Of a stretch of 64,000 nt of DNA, positions 26,779 through 35,370 are shown in pieces (positions within the stretch are counted from its first letter, which is position 1; each line of letters opens with the position of its first letter). Source of the DNA: Tropicimonas sediminicola (GTDB taxonomy: Bacteria > Pseudomonadota > Alphaproteobacteria > Rhodobacterales > Rhodobacteraceae); assembly GCF_900188335.1 (NCBI RefSeq), contig NZ_FZOY01000001.1:558001-622000 (forward strand), given 5' to 3'. The notes under the pieces are model-generated. The model searched no databases, was not told where the DNA came from, and was given only the letters and a program-made list of their open reading frames with translations. Made by a program: the position numbers and the translations under genes.

Positions 26779-28827
26779 TTACTGTTCCAGCCACCACTGC
26801 TGGGGGCGGTAGGGGTAGGTCCAGTAGTAGTCGTAGGCCTTGGCGGTGAACTCCGGCACGTTCTTCAGCGCGTTGCTGTAGACGATCGGCTCCGGGATAT
26901 CGGCGACGACGCCGATCTTGATCATGTTGTCGAGGTGGATCTTCATGATCTCGGCGCCAAGCGCGTTGCTCTCGTCGGAGCCCAGCGGGTGCTGGGTGAA
27001 CTCGGTCGCGGCCGCGAAGAGGCGCTGGATGTCTGCCGGCGGCTCGGTGCCCTGGGCGCCGTCGGTCTCGATCCAGGTCGCCCAGTCGGCATGGCCCTTG
27101 GGGTTGAACGGATCACCCGGGAACAGCGCGTCGGTGACGTCCTGGCTGATGTTCGGGCCGGAGACGCCATCGTTCTTCCAGGTCATCACATCGACCTCGT
27201 TGGCATTGGCCGCCGCGCGGTACTCGTCCGATGTGACCTCGCGGATGTCGACCTGGATGCCGAGGTCGGACCAGTAGCCGCTCACCAGTTCCTGGAGCTG
27301 CGACGCGGTGCCCTGGCTGGCGAAGACGATGCGGATCGCCAGCGGCTTGCCGTCGGGTCGCATCCGCACGCCGTCGCTGCCGCGGGCGAGGCCCATCTCG
27401 TCGAGCAGGGCATTGGCGCGCTCTGGGTCGAACTGGGTGAACTCCATCAGCTCTTCGGCTTCAAGGAACGGCACCGTCTTGTACTCGGTCGCGGCGGTCT
27501 GCATCGGGCGGCCCTGGCCGAGGAAGACGATCTCGTTGATCTCGTTGCGGTCCATGCCGAGCGACATCGCCTGGCTGAAACGGACGTCCGAGAAGATCTC
27601 TGCCAGCACCGGGTCCTTGTGGGTCCGGTTGAAGCTGTAGAACGGCGTCTGGCCCAGCGTCGGGGCGAGAACGACGGTGTAGTCCCCCTTGGCCTCGTTC
27701 TCCTTGAGCAGCGGGAAGTCGTTGAGCTGCATCGCCTGCTGCTTCCAGGTGACTTCGCCGTTCATGATCCGGAGGTTCACGACCTCGCTCTCGGGCACGT
27801 ATTCCTCGCGGATCTCGTTGATGTAGGGAAGCTGGTTGCCGGCGGTGTCCACCATGAAGAAGTAGGGGTTGGCGACCAGCCGGCGGCCCTCGGTATTCTC
27901 GTCGATGACGATGTGCGACTCGAGCGTCGGCTTGACGCCAGTGCCGATCGCGGCCGCCTTGTCGGCGTCCTTCATCAGCGGCGAGGGAACGTCCATCCAG
28001 TCCGAGCTGCCGTAGTAGAAGTTCACCGCCTCGCTCTCGTTGGCGAAGCCGTGCTGTTCGCGCAGGGCGGCGGCGTCGGGATTGTACTTGTCGAGGAACC
28101 GGCCGAGGAAATGCTTGGGCAGGAACGTCTGGCCGTAGTCGATGGCCCAGCGGTTCAGCAGGTTGGGCTGCGCGATCGGGAAGGTGAACTTGACCGTCGT
28201 TTCGTCCAGCGCCTCGACCGTGGCGGGTTCACCATTGAACACCCAGCGGCCCGGAGCCTTTTCGATGACAGCCGGGTTCATCAGCACGTCGTTGTACCAG
28301 AACACCACGTCATCGGCGGTGAAGGGCGCGCCGTCCGACCACTTGTGGCCGGCCCGCAGGGAGAAGGTCAGCTCGGTGAAGTCGTCGTTCCATTCCCATG
28401 ACTTGGCGACGTTGGGAACGATGGTCTGCAGGTCGTCGGAATAGCGCACGAGGTTGACGTGGCGGATCGACAGGAGGTCCGAGGTGCCGGATTCGGTGCC
28501 GCGCGACAGCCCGGTCAGGACACCGCCATAGGCGCCGACCTGCTCGTAGGGCACCACGACCAGCGGCTCGGCGGGCAGGCGCTCGGCCAGCGGCGGCAAC
28601 TCCGGGTTGCCGAGAATGCGGGCGTTCATCTCGCCAGCGGCGGGGTTCTCGGAAAAGCCGAGATCGCAGGCAGCCTGTTCCTCGAACTGGGCGAGCTCGA
28701 ACTGTTGCGGGTAGTCCGGGCTCAGACCGCCCATGTCGGCGACGGTGATGGCCGGGCAGTCGGCAAAGGCGGGCAGGCTCAGCGCGATCAGCGCGGCGCC
28801 CGAAAGGTAAGCGGATTTGATGGACAT
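26779..28827 (-). CDS. ABC transporter substrate-binding protein, family 5, long type
   Basis: A 682-residue periplasmic binding protein with a signal peptide (MSIKSAYLSGAALIALSLPAFA, about 22 residues). The mature part has the SBP_bac_5 core (LRAGHKWSDGAPFTADDV) plus a long N-terminal addition. At 680 residues it is clearly larger than ordinary dipeptide binders (about 500) and suggests a bulky ligand. Downstream are the rest of the ABC importer, phnW, phnX and a phosphonate-ester hydrolase, so the cargo is probably a phosphonate-containing conjugate rather than a peptide. That assignment is inference from context. Confidence 0.9.
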   Translation of the reverse strand: MSIKSAYLSGAALIALSLPAFADCPAITVADMGGLSPDYPQQFELAQFEEQAACDLGFSENPAAGEMNARILGNPELPPLAERLPAEPLVVVPYEQVGAYGGVLTGLSRGTESGTSDLLSIRHVNLVRYSDDLQTIVPNVAKSWEWNDDFTELTFSLRAGHKWSDGAPFTADDVVFWYNDVLMNPAVIEKAPGRWVFNGEPATVEALDETTVKFTFPIAQPNLLNRWAIDYGQTFLPKHFLGRFLDKYNPDAAALREQHGFANESEAVNFYYGSSDWMDVPSPLMKDADKAAAIGTGVKPTLESHIVIDENTEGRRLVANPYFFMVDTAGNQLPYINEIREEYVPESEVVNLRIMNGEVTWKQQAMQLNDFPLLKENEAKGDYTVVLAPTLGQTPFYSFNRTHKDPVLAEIFSDVRFSQAMSLGMDRNEINEIVFLGQGRPMQTAATEYKTVPFLEAEELMEFTQFDPERANALLDEMGLARGSDGVRMRPDGKPLAIRIVFASQGTASQLQELVSGYWSDLGIQVDIREVTSDEYRAAANANEVDVMTWKNDGVSGPNISQDVTDALFPGDPFNPKGHADWATWIETDGAQGTEPPADIQRLFAAATEFTQHPLGSDESNALGAEIMKIHLDNMIKIGVVADIPEPIVYSNALKNVPEFTAKAYDYYWTYPYRPQQWWLEQ

Positions 28828-28892
28828 GTCTCAGCATCCCTCGCTGGTGGCATTGCGAGGATCCGGCTAACTCGTCTATGCGACAATTTTGT

Positions 28893-28915
28893 AAAGCTAT
28901 CCGTTCTATAGCTTT
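28893..28915. promoter_or_regulatory. LysR-type operator upstream of phosphonate operon
   Basis: Perfect inverted repeat AAAGCTAT (28893-28900), seven bases, ATAGCTTT (28908-28915). The core CTAT-N7-ATAG satisfies the T-N11-A rule for LysR regulators. It lies 66 bases upstream of the binding-protein start and just after the LysR gene that should bind it. Confidence 0.75.
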
Positions 28916-28946
28916 TGGTTATCAAGTGGCCGACGTCACCAAAGTG

Positions 28947-29813
28947 TCATGGACGGCCGGGGATCAGGTCCAGAAAGCGGCTGACCGCGCGGACGGATTG
29001 CATCTGTGGCAGGCAGACCGCGTATTGCCTTGCGCGCAGCCCGCTGCCGGCGATCTCGACGCCGACGAGCTCGTCGCTGGGGAGGATCTCCACATCCATC
29101 GCGACGCCCAGTCCGAGCCCGAGTTTCACCATGGTAACGATCGAGCCCCAGGATCCGACGCCGAGAATCGTGTTGGGCTCCACGCGGGCGAGCCGCGCCG
29201 AGGCTTCGAAGATGCGCCGCGTTCCGGAGCTTTTCTCGCGCTGCACCAGCGGATAGGCGACGGCCTCGTCCCAGGTGATGGAGGCACGCCCGGAATAGGG
29301 ATGATCGCGCGGCACCGCGAGCACGATCCGCGCCTCGCAGATCTCGTGACCGACGAGGTGCGACGGGATCTCTCGCGCGGTGATGAAGCAGACGTCAAGC
29401 TGGCCGGATTCCAGCTCGGGCAGCAGGTCGTGGCTGGCCATCGCCCGTGCCTCCACCCGGATGTCCGGGTAGGTCTTCATGTAGCGGGAGATGTAGGGCA
29501 CCGCGATCTGGTAGGTCGAATAGCCGATGGCAAGCTGGCCGACGTTCAGCGCGTGCTGGTCGTCGAGCAGCGTCTCGATATCCTCGGTGACCGCGAGCAC
29601 GGAGCGGATCGAGGGCAGGATCTCCTTCAGCAACGGCGTGGCTTCCACCTCGTGACCGTTCCGGTGAAACAGCCGCACGCCATATTGGCTCTCCAGCGCC
29701 TGGACGCGGGTCGAGACCGACGGCTGGGAGACGCCGATGTCGCGCGCGGCAAGGGAGAAATTGCCGAGCCGGTCGACGGCTCTGAGCTGGCTGAGAGAAA
29801 GCCGCTTCGGCAT
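28947..29813 (-). CDS. LysR-family transcriptional regulator of phosphonate operon
   Basis: A 288-residue LTTR: winged helix-turn-helix (NFSLAARDIGVSQPSVSTRV, residues about 17-36) and an effector domain of the CysB/CbbR type fold. The start at 29813 gives MPKRLSLSQLRAVDRLG, the standard beginning. It sits between the phosphonate transport/catabolism operon, same direction, and the divergent PLP-enzyme gene. A perfect LTTR box lies between its stop and the transporter operon. It is the likely regulator of both. Confidence 0.92.
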   Translation of the reverse strand: MPKRLSLSQLRAVDRLGNFSLAARDIGVSQPSVSTRVQALESQYGVRLFHRNGHEVEATPLLKEILPSIRSVLAVTEDIETLLDDQHALNVGQLAIGYSTYQIAVPYISRYMKTYPDIRVEARAMASHDLLPELESGQLDVCFITAREIPSHLVGHEICEARIVLAVPRDHPYSGRASITWDEAVAYPLVQREKSSGTRRIFEASARLARVEPNTILGVGSWGSIVTMVKLGLGLGVAMDVEILPSDELVGVEIAGSGLRARQYAVCLPQMQSVRAVSRFLDLIPGRP

Positions 29814-29931
29814 TGGGCCCCCGTCGTTCCGGCCGGTTTCGCGATGGCCGAACGCTAGCGCCCGGCACCGGATTCGGCAAACTGTCACAGAACGCGGCTA
29901 TCAGGTCGGGTCTGACCGGGCGGAGTTCCAG

Positions 29932-31290
29932 ATGACCACGATCCATACCGAAGGCGAGTCCAACACCTCCGAGGCGCGGCGGCGCTGGGAGGTGGCACAT
30001 ACCGGCGCGATGAGCGGCGCGCTCCTGCAGCGCGATTCCGACGCCTTTCTGCACCAGAGCCTGTCGACCCCTTGTGTCGGCACGATCCGCCGGGCGGAGG
30101 GGATCTGGATCGAGGATCTCGACGGGCGCCGCTACATGGATTTCCACGGTAATTCGGTGCACCACGTCGGCTGGGGCCATCCGAGGGTCGTGCAGGCGAT
30201 CAAGGACCAGATGGACGTGCTGCCCTTCTCGCCCCGGCGCTTCACCAACGAAACCGCGGTCGACCTCGCCGAGAAACTCGGCGCGCTGGCGCCAGGCGAT
30301 CTGTCAAAGGTGCTGTTCACAACCGGCGGGTCCGACGCCAACGAGGTTGCGCTCCGGATTGCGCGCGCCGCGACCGGCCGGTTCAAGACGCTGTCGTTCT
30401 GGGATGCCTTTCACGGCGCGGGCTTCGGGGCGTCCTCGGTCGGGGGCGAGGCGACGTTCCGGAGCCATATCGCCGGTCCGTTGCTCCCCGGGGCCGAGCA
30501 TGTCGCGCCCTTCGCCTGCTATCGCTGCCCCTATGGCCATGCGGGGCCGGAGAGCTGCAATCTCGCCTGCGCCGGCATGATCGACTTCGTGCTCGGGCGG
30601 GAGGGCGACATCGCGGCCGTCATCGCCGAGCCGATGCGCGCCGTGCCATACGTGCCGCCTGCGGGCTTCTGGCAAGCGGTGCGGGAGGCCTGCGACCGGC
30701 ATGGCGCATTGCTCATCATGGACGAGATTCCGACCGGTCTGGGCAAGACCGGCGCGTTCTTCGCCTTCGAGCATGATGGAATCGTGCCCGACATCGTGAC
30801 CCTCGGAAAGGCGCTCGGCGGGGGCATCCTGCCCATCGCCGCCTGCATCGCCCGGCGCGATCTCGATATCTGCGGCGACTTCGCGATCGGCCACTACACC
30901 CACGAGAAGAACCCGGTAACCGCGGCCGCGGCGCTGGCGACGATCGCGGTGATCGAGGAGGAGGGGCTGGTGGAGCGCTCGGCCCGGCTGGGTGCGGGGG
31001 CCATGGATCGGCTGGCGGCCTTCGCCGAGACTTGCCCGATCGTCGGAGACGTGCGGGGCAGGGGCCTGATGTTCGGGGTCGAGATCGTCGAGGACCGGGC
31101 GAGCAAGGCGCCGGGGAACGCGGCGGCGGAGCGAATCTACTACCGGTGCATGGCAGCGGGGCTGAGCTTCAAGATAAGCCAGGGTTCGGTGCTGACCCTC
31201 TCGCCGCCCCTGACCATTGCGGAGGACGACCTCGACCGGGCCTTGGGGATCGTGGAGGCCGCGATCTCCGAGGAGCTTGCGTCCCGCTGA
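29932..31290 (+). CDS. pbfA: Class III aminotransferase-fold PLP enzyme, probable PbfA-type aminophosphonate lyase
   Basis: A 452-residue fold-type I PLP enzyme. PLP Lys293 is in LGKALGGG, Asp264 in MDEIPTG contacts the pyridine nitrogen, and GGSDANEVALR binds the cofactor phosphate. A four-cysteine segment (Cys196, 199, 209, 213) is shared with phospho-lyases of the AGXT2L group. Class III homologues next to phnWX include PbfA, which turns (R)-1-hydroxy-2-aminoethylphosphonate into phosphonoacetaldehyde and ammonia and so feeds PhnX. Divergence from the LysR gene of the phnWX operon supports this. A plain transaminase for another amine is the alternative. The ATG at 29932 follows GGCGGAGTTCCAG; upstream in-frame sequence overlaps the LysR gene. 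Confidence 0.75.
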   Translation: MTTIHTEGESNTSEARRRWEVAHTGAMSGALLQRDSDAFLHQSLSTPCVGTIRRAEGIWIEDLDGRRYMDFHGNSVHHVGWGHPRVVQAIKDQMDVLPFSPRRFTNETAVDLAEKLGALAPGDLSKVLFTTGGSDANEVALRIARAATGRFKTLSFWDAFHGAGFGASSVGGEATFRSHIAGPLLPGAEHVAPFACYRCPYGHAGPESCNLACAGMIDFVLGREGDIAAVIAEPMRAVPYVPPAGFWQAVREACDRHGALLIMDEIPTGLGKTGAFFAFEHDGIVPDIVTLGKALGGGILPIAACIARRDLDICGDFAIGHYTHEKNPVTAAAALATIAVIEEEGLVERSARLGAGAMDRLAAFAETCPIVGDVRGRGLMFGVEIVEDRASKAPGNAAAERIYYRCMAAGLSFKISQGSVLTLSPPLTIAEDDLDRALGIVEAAISEELASR

Positions 31291-31297
31291 AACGGAA

Positions 31298-31326
31298 ACC
31301 GGCGCGCCATGGTTCGGCGCGCCGGT
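31298..31326. terminator. Bidirectional terminator hairpin between convergent genes
   Basis: Perfect 11-bp inverted repeat (31298-31308 and 31316-31326, seven-base loop), seven bases after the plus-strand lyase stop and 26 bases past the 3' end of the minus-strand tctA. Located where a shared terminator is expected; no strong T-run on either side. Confidence 0.75.
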
Positions 31327-31351
31327 GTGTCGTGGTTCCCGAAGGTGAGGG

Positions 31352-32896
31352 TCAGTCGACCAGTTCGCCCTCGTCTTCCTTGCTGGCGGCCAGCTTCATG
31401 CGTCGCTTGAGCGCTGCGCCGAAGATGATCGGCAGGATGAACCCGACGAAAGCGATGACCCAGAGGCCGATCGCCAGCGGCGAGCCGACCAGCACCGACC
31501 AGTCACCGTCGGAGATCGAGATCGCGCGGCGCAGGTTCGCCTCCATCGCGTTGCCCAGCAGGATGCCGAGGATGATCGGCACCAGCGGCACGTCGAGCTT
31601 GCGCAGCAGCCAGCCGAGCACGCCGAAGAGCACCATCACCAGCAGGTCGAAGCTGGAGCCCGAAATGCCGTAGATGCCGACGAAGGAGACCATCGCGACG
31701 ACGGGCATCAGGATCCGCGGCGGGACCAGCAGCACGCGGGTGAACATGCCGACCATCGGGATGTTCATTGCCAGCAGCATGAAGTTGCCGATGAAGAGGG
31801 CGGCGATAAGGCCCCAGACGACGTCCGGGTTCTGGGTGAAAAGCAACGGGCCGGGCGTGATGTTGAGCGCCAGAAGCACCGCCAGCAGCACCGCCGTTGT
31901 GCCCGAACCGGGCACGCCGAGCGCCAGCATCGGCACCAGCGCACCGCCGGCCGCCGCGTTGTTGCCCGCCTCCGGCGCAGCCACGCCGCGCGGGTCGCCG
32001 GTGCCGAAAGTGCCCTCGCGGTCGACCAGGCGCTTTTCCATCGAGTAGGAGATGAAGGAGCCCAGCGAGGCCCCCGCACCCGGCAGCACACCGGCCACGA
32101 AGCCCAGCACGGAGGTCCGCAGCATGGTCGGCGTGCAGTATTTCAGCATCGAGAGCGACGGGGTGATCCGCCCGATCTCGACCTTCTTGGCCGAGGCCTC
32201 GCTCTCTCCGTGGCGATGCTCGAGGAAGATCAGCACCTCGGACAGGGCGAAGAGGCCGACCAGCGCGACGAGGAAGTCGATGCCGTCATAGAGATGCACC
32301 TCGCCGAAGGTGAAGCGCGGCACGCCGGTTTGGCCGTCGACGCCGATCATCGCGATGCCGAGGCCAAGAGCCGCGGCGAAGGCGGCCTTGGCCTGGTTGG
32401 TCGAGGAGATACCGCCGAGGGTGGCAAAGGCCAGCGTGAACAGGGCGAAGTATTCCGCCGGACCGAACAGCAGCGCGACCTTGACGAGCTGCGGCGCGAT
32501 GAAGACGAGCCCCCAGGTCGCCAGGAAGGCGCCCACGAAGGAGGCCACGCCAGAGAGCGCCAGCGCCTCGCCGGCGCGGCCCTTCTGGGCCATCGGGTAG
32601 CCGTCGAGGCAGGTCATCAGCGCCGGCTCGTCGCCGGGAATGTTGAGCAGGATCGAGGAGATCCGTCCGCCGTACATGGCGCCGTAGTAGACGCTGGTCA
32701 GCAGGATCAGCGCCGCGGTGGGCGGCAGGCCGAGGGTGAAGGCGAGCGGGATCAGGATCGCCACGCCGTTCGACGGCCCGAGGCCGGGCAGGGCGCCCAT
32801 GATGGTCCCGAGAAAGCAGCCGAGCGCCGCGAGCATCAGGTTTTGGAGGGTGAAGGCGACGGAGAAGCCGTCCCCGAGGGATGCCAGGACTTCCAT
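31352..32896 (-). CDS. tctA: Tripartite tricarboxylate transporter large permease TctA
   Basis: A 514-residue, about 12-helix membrane protein. The N-terminal NLMLAALGCFLGTIMGALPGLGPSNGVAILIPLAF is diagnostic of the TctA family, and a second GAGASLGSFISYSMEKR motif reflects the internal repeat. With TctB and TctC it imports carboxylates driven by an ion gradient. It is the last gene of tctCBA, 15 bases after tctB. The substrate (citrate, other di/tricarboxylate or aromatic acid) cannot be read from sequence. Confidence 0.95.
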   Translation of the reverse strand: MEVLASLGDGFSVAFTLQNLMLAALGCFLGTIMGALPGLGPSNGVAILIPLAFTLGLPPTAALILLTSVYYGAMYGGRISSILLNIPGDEPALMTCLDGYPMAQKGRAGEALALSGVASFVGAFLATWGLVFIAPQLVKVALLFGPAEYFALFTLAFATLGGISSTNQAKAAFAAALGLGIAMIGVDGQTGVPRFTFGEVHLYDGIDFLVALVGLFALSEVLIFLEHRHGESEASAKKVEIGRITPSLSMLKYCTPTMLRTSVLGFVAGVLPGAGASLGSFISYSMEKRLVDREGTFGTGDPRGVAAPEAGNNAAAGGALVPMLALGVPGSGTTAVLLAVLLALNITPGPLLFTQNPDVVWGLIAALFIGNFMLLAMNIPMVGMFTRVLLVPPRILMPVVAMVSFVGIYGISGSSFDLLVMVLFGVLGWLLRKLDVPLVPIILGILLGNAMEANLRRAISISDGDWSVLVGSPLAIGLWVIAFVGFILPIIFGAALKRRMKLAASKEDEGELVD

Positions 32897-32911
32897 TGAA
32901 TTCTTCTCCTG

Positions 32912-33343
32912 TCAGAAACCGAACGGACCGCGGGCGAGCGAGAGCCCGAGGATCACCCGGAACACCAGGTAGATGCCGCCGGAGGTCAGGACGCCCACGA
33001 GAACGGATTGCAGCGGCCGGGTGCCCAGCCTCCAGGTGAGGTAGGACGAGGCCAGCGCGGTCGCGATGATGAAGCCCAGGACCGGCAGAAGCTCGGCGTA
33101 GAGCACCATGACGGCCACCGCCATGACGATCTCGAAAAGCCGGGCGGGTGCGGGCCATTCCGGGCCGACGTCGGGCTTGACCAGGAAGTAGAGCGAGCTC
33201 AGGCCGAGCACGACGCCGATGATGATCGGGAAGGCACTGGGGCCGACGACGTCCGAGAACGGGCTGATCTCGATGAGCGTCGCCTGCCAGATGAAGAACA
33301 GGGACAGGACGATGCCTGTCCCGCCAAGAATTCGGTCACTCAT
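32912..33343 (-). CDS. tctB: Tripartite tricarboxylate transporter small permease TctB
   Basis: A 143-residue protein with four predicted membrane helices (about residues 7-25, 38-58, 72-92, 115-138) and the TctB beginning MSDRILGGTGIVLSLFF. It is the poorly conserved small membrane subunit of the TTT importer, between tctC and tctA. The gap to tctC contains a hairpin that may lower its expression relative to TctC. Confidence 0.92.
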   Translation of the reverse strand: MSDRILGGTGIVLSLFFIWQATLIEISPFSDVVGPSAFPIIIGVVLGLSSLYFLVKPDVGPEWPAPARLFEIVMAVAVMVLYAELLPVLGFIIATALASSYLTWRLGTRPLQSVLVGVLTSGGIYLVFRVILGLSLARGPFGF

Positions 33344-33453
33344 GGTGGTCCTCCCAGCTGAGCGTATGAACGGGTGCTGTGGCCGGGATGCGCCGGCGCG
33401 TGGCGGCGTGTCCGGTCCGGGCCGTGGCCGGCGTCTGCCGGGTCTGGCAAAGG

Positions 33454-33479
33454 TCCGGGGCAGCGGGTGCCGCCCCGGA
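33454..33479 (-). terminator. GC-rich stem-loop between tctC and tctB
   Basis: Perfect 8-bp inverted repeat TCCGGGGC (33454-33461) / GCCCCGGA (33472-33479) with a ten-base loop, 14 bases after the tctC stop. The rest of the 150-base tctC-tctB gap shows no coding signal. Confidence 0.6.
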
Positions 33480-33493
33480 GGTTGCGGGATCGC

Positions 33494-34480
33494 TTACTGC
33501 GTGATCGCCGCGGTCAGGTCCTTGATGGTCGCCACGGACTCGGCCACGAAGGCTTCGAAGTCGGCGCCCTGCAGATCGAGCGGCTCGAGGCCGTTCGCTG
33601 CCATGACCTCTTTCCATTCCGGCGAGTCGTAGAGTGCCTTGATCTGGCCGACCCAGTGGTCGTAGGCCTCGTCCGACATGCCCTTGGGCGCATAGAAGCC
33701 GCGCCAGTTGGCGCCAAGCGCCTCGATGCCCTGCTCGGTCGCGGTCGGGAACTTGGAGAAGTCGCCCGACAGACGCTCCGGCGCGAGCACGGCGATCACC
33801 TTGATGTCGCCGGAATCCACGAAGCCCTTGGCCTCCGAGATGTCGCCCGAGAAGGCCTGCACCGACCCCGCCAGAAGCTGGGTCACGGCCTCGCCGCCGC
33901 CATCGAAGGCGATGTATTTCACGGAGCGGAAGTCGTCGATGCCGCCGGCCTTGGCCGCGATCAGCACCTTGAGATGGTCCCAGCCGCCCACGGCGGAGCC
34001 GCCGGCGACCGCGATCGAGGCCGGGTCTGCCTTGATCTGGTCGAGCAGCGCGGGGAGCGTCTCGATCTCGGAATCGGCGGCCACGGCGATCACGCCGTAG
34101 TCGGCGCCGATGGTGGCAAGCCAGCGGACCTGGTCCATCGTGTTGCCGGGGTAGGCGCCGGTGGCCAGGCGCGTTGCGGTCGCCGTGGAGGCCGCGACGA
34201 TCAGGTCATTGTCGTCGCCGCGCTTGTTCACGACCTCGGCAAAGGCCACGCCGCCGCCGCCGCCGGCGAGGTTGACGACCTGCATGGTCGAGCCGATCAG
34301 GCCCAGGTCCTGCATGGTCTTGCCGACCTGCCGGCAGGTGAAGTCCCAGCCGCCGCCCGGGTTGGCCGGGGCGATGCATTCGGGCTGCTCGGGCTCGAAA
34401 GCCGAGGCCGGCGCCAGGGCCATGCCGGTTGCGACGACCGCGCCGGCCAGCGCGAAACGCAGCGAGTGTTGAAACCGCAT
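33494..34480 (-). CDS. tctC: Tripartite tricarboxylate transporter substrate-binding protein TctC
   Basis: A 328-residue periplasmic binding protein of the Bug/TctC family with a signal peptide ending at APASA (about residue 27). Family marks are IAPANPGGGWDFTCRQ near the mature N-terminus and the GGGGVAFAEV loop, which together coordinate the ligand carboxylates. The ATG at 34480 has an AGGAGGAG ribosome site. It is transcribed divergently from tctDE, the two-component system that usually induces it. Confidence 0.95.
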   Translation of the reverse strand: MRFQHSLRFALAGAVVATGMALAPASAFEPEQPECIAPANPGGGWDFTCRQVGKTMQDLGLIGSTMQVVNLAGGGGGVAFAEVVNKRGDDNDLIVAASTATATRLATGAYPGNTMDQVRWLATIGADYGVIAVAADSEIETLPALLDQIKADPASIAVAGGSAVGGWDHLKVLIAAKAGGIDDFRSVKYIAFDGGGEAVTQLLAGSVQAFSGDISEAKGFVDSGDIKVIAVLAPERLSGDFSKFPTATEQGIEALGANWRGFYAPKGMSDEAYDHWVGQIKALYDSPEWKEVMAANGLEPLDLQGADFEAFVAESVATIKDLTAAITQ

Positions 34481-34533
34481 TGTGTCTCCTCCTATGAATG
34501 TCCTCCGCACGCAGCCCGGACGGGCTCGCGCGC

Positions 34534-34556
34534 TGGTCCACCCCTCTAGCGGACCA
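34534..34556. promoter_or_regulatory. Dyad in tctC-tctD divergent region (candidate TctD site)
   Basis: TGGTCC (34534-34539), 11 bases, GGACCA (34551-34556), 54 bases upstream of tctC. A perfect six-base dyad in a 212-base divergent intergenic region is consistent with an operator. It could instead be a hairpin in the tctC leader. No other structure in this gap stands out. Confidence 0.4.
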
Positions 34557-34692
34557 ATCTGTCGTGAAACTGTCTTGTTTGGTTGCCGGTGATCTGGCGC
34601 AGAGTTGTCACGCGTCTCCGGTAGCGGCTAGAGTAGCAAAAAAAGGTGTTTTGGTGAAGGGAACTTCGCCGGAAGACGGGGAGGAACAGGGG

Positions 34693-35364
34693 ATGCGCGT
34701 GCTGCTTCTCGAGGACGCGCCGGACGTGGCCGAAGCCATCATCGAGCGATTCCGGCAACGCGGCGACGTGGTGGATCACGTCGCCACCCTGAGAAGCGCC
34801 TATGACTTCATATCCGTGCAGGAGTACGACGTGGCGATCCTCGACATCGGGCTTCCGGATGGCGAGGGGACGGAGGTACTCAAGTCGCTGCGCGCCAGGC
34901 AGGTGCCGACCCCGGTGCTGATGTTGACCGCGCGGACGCAAGTCGACGACCGGGTCTCCGCGCTAGACAGCGGCGCCGACGACTACCTCGGGAAACCCTT
35001 CGATCTTCGCGAGCTGGAAGCCCGCGTCCGGGCGCTGCACCGGCGCGGCATGGGCGAGCTGACGGGCGTGCTGGAATTCGAGAACCTGACACTCGACACC
35101 GCCGGCGGCGTGGCACGGATTGGCGGCGAGCCGGTGACGCTGACCCGGCGCGAGATATCGCTGCTGGAGATCCTGATGAACAACCGGGGCAGGGTGGTGC
35201 CGAAGGACAAGATCTACGACCGGATGTTCGCCTTTGGCGACGAACCCTCCAGCCTGAACGCGGTCGAGATCCAGATCGGCCGGCTGCGCAAGAAGCTCGA
35301 TGGCAGCGGCACGGCGATCAAGACCCTGCGGGGCCTCGGCTACCAGCTCGTGGCGGCAGGCTAG
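34693..35364 (+). CDS. tctD: Response regulator TctD (OmpR family)
   Basis: A 223-residue two-domain regulator. The receiver has acidic pocket LLLEDAP, phospho-acceptor Asp51 (VAILDIGLPDGEG) and Lys of LGKPFD. The C-terminal winged-helix output domain (LTRREISLLEILMNNRG...) binds DNA. It should activate the divergent tctCBA genes. The start at 34693 gives MRVLLLEDAP and is preceded by GGAACAGG; the longer open frame upstream lies in the divergent promoter region. Six bases separate it from the kinase. Confidence 0.94.
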   Translation: MRVLLLEDAPDVAEAIIERFRQRGDVVDHVATLRSAYDFISVQEYDVAILDIGLPDGEGTEVLKSLRARQVPTPVLMLTARTQVDDRVSALDSGADDYLGKPFDLRELEARVRALHRRGMGELTGVLEFENLTLDTAGGVARIGGEPVTLTRREISLLEILMNNRGRVVPKDKIYDRMFAFGDEPSSLNAVEIQIGRLRKKLDGSGTAIKTLRGLGYQLVAAG

Positions 35365-35370
35365 GGCGGG

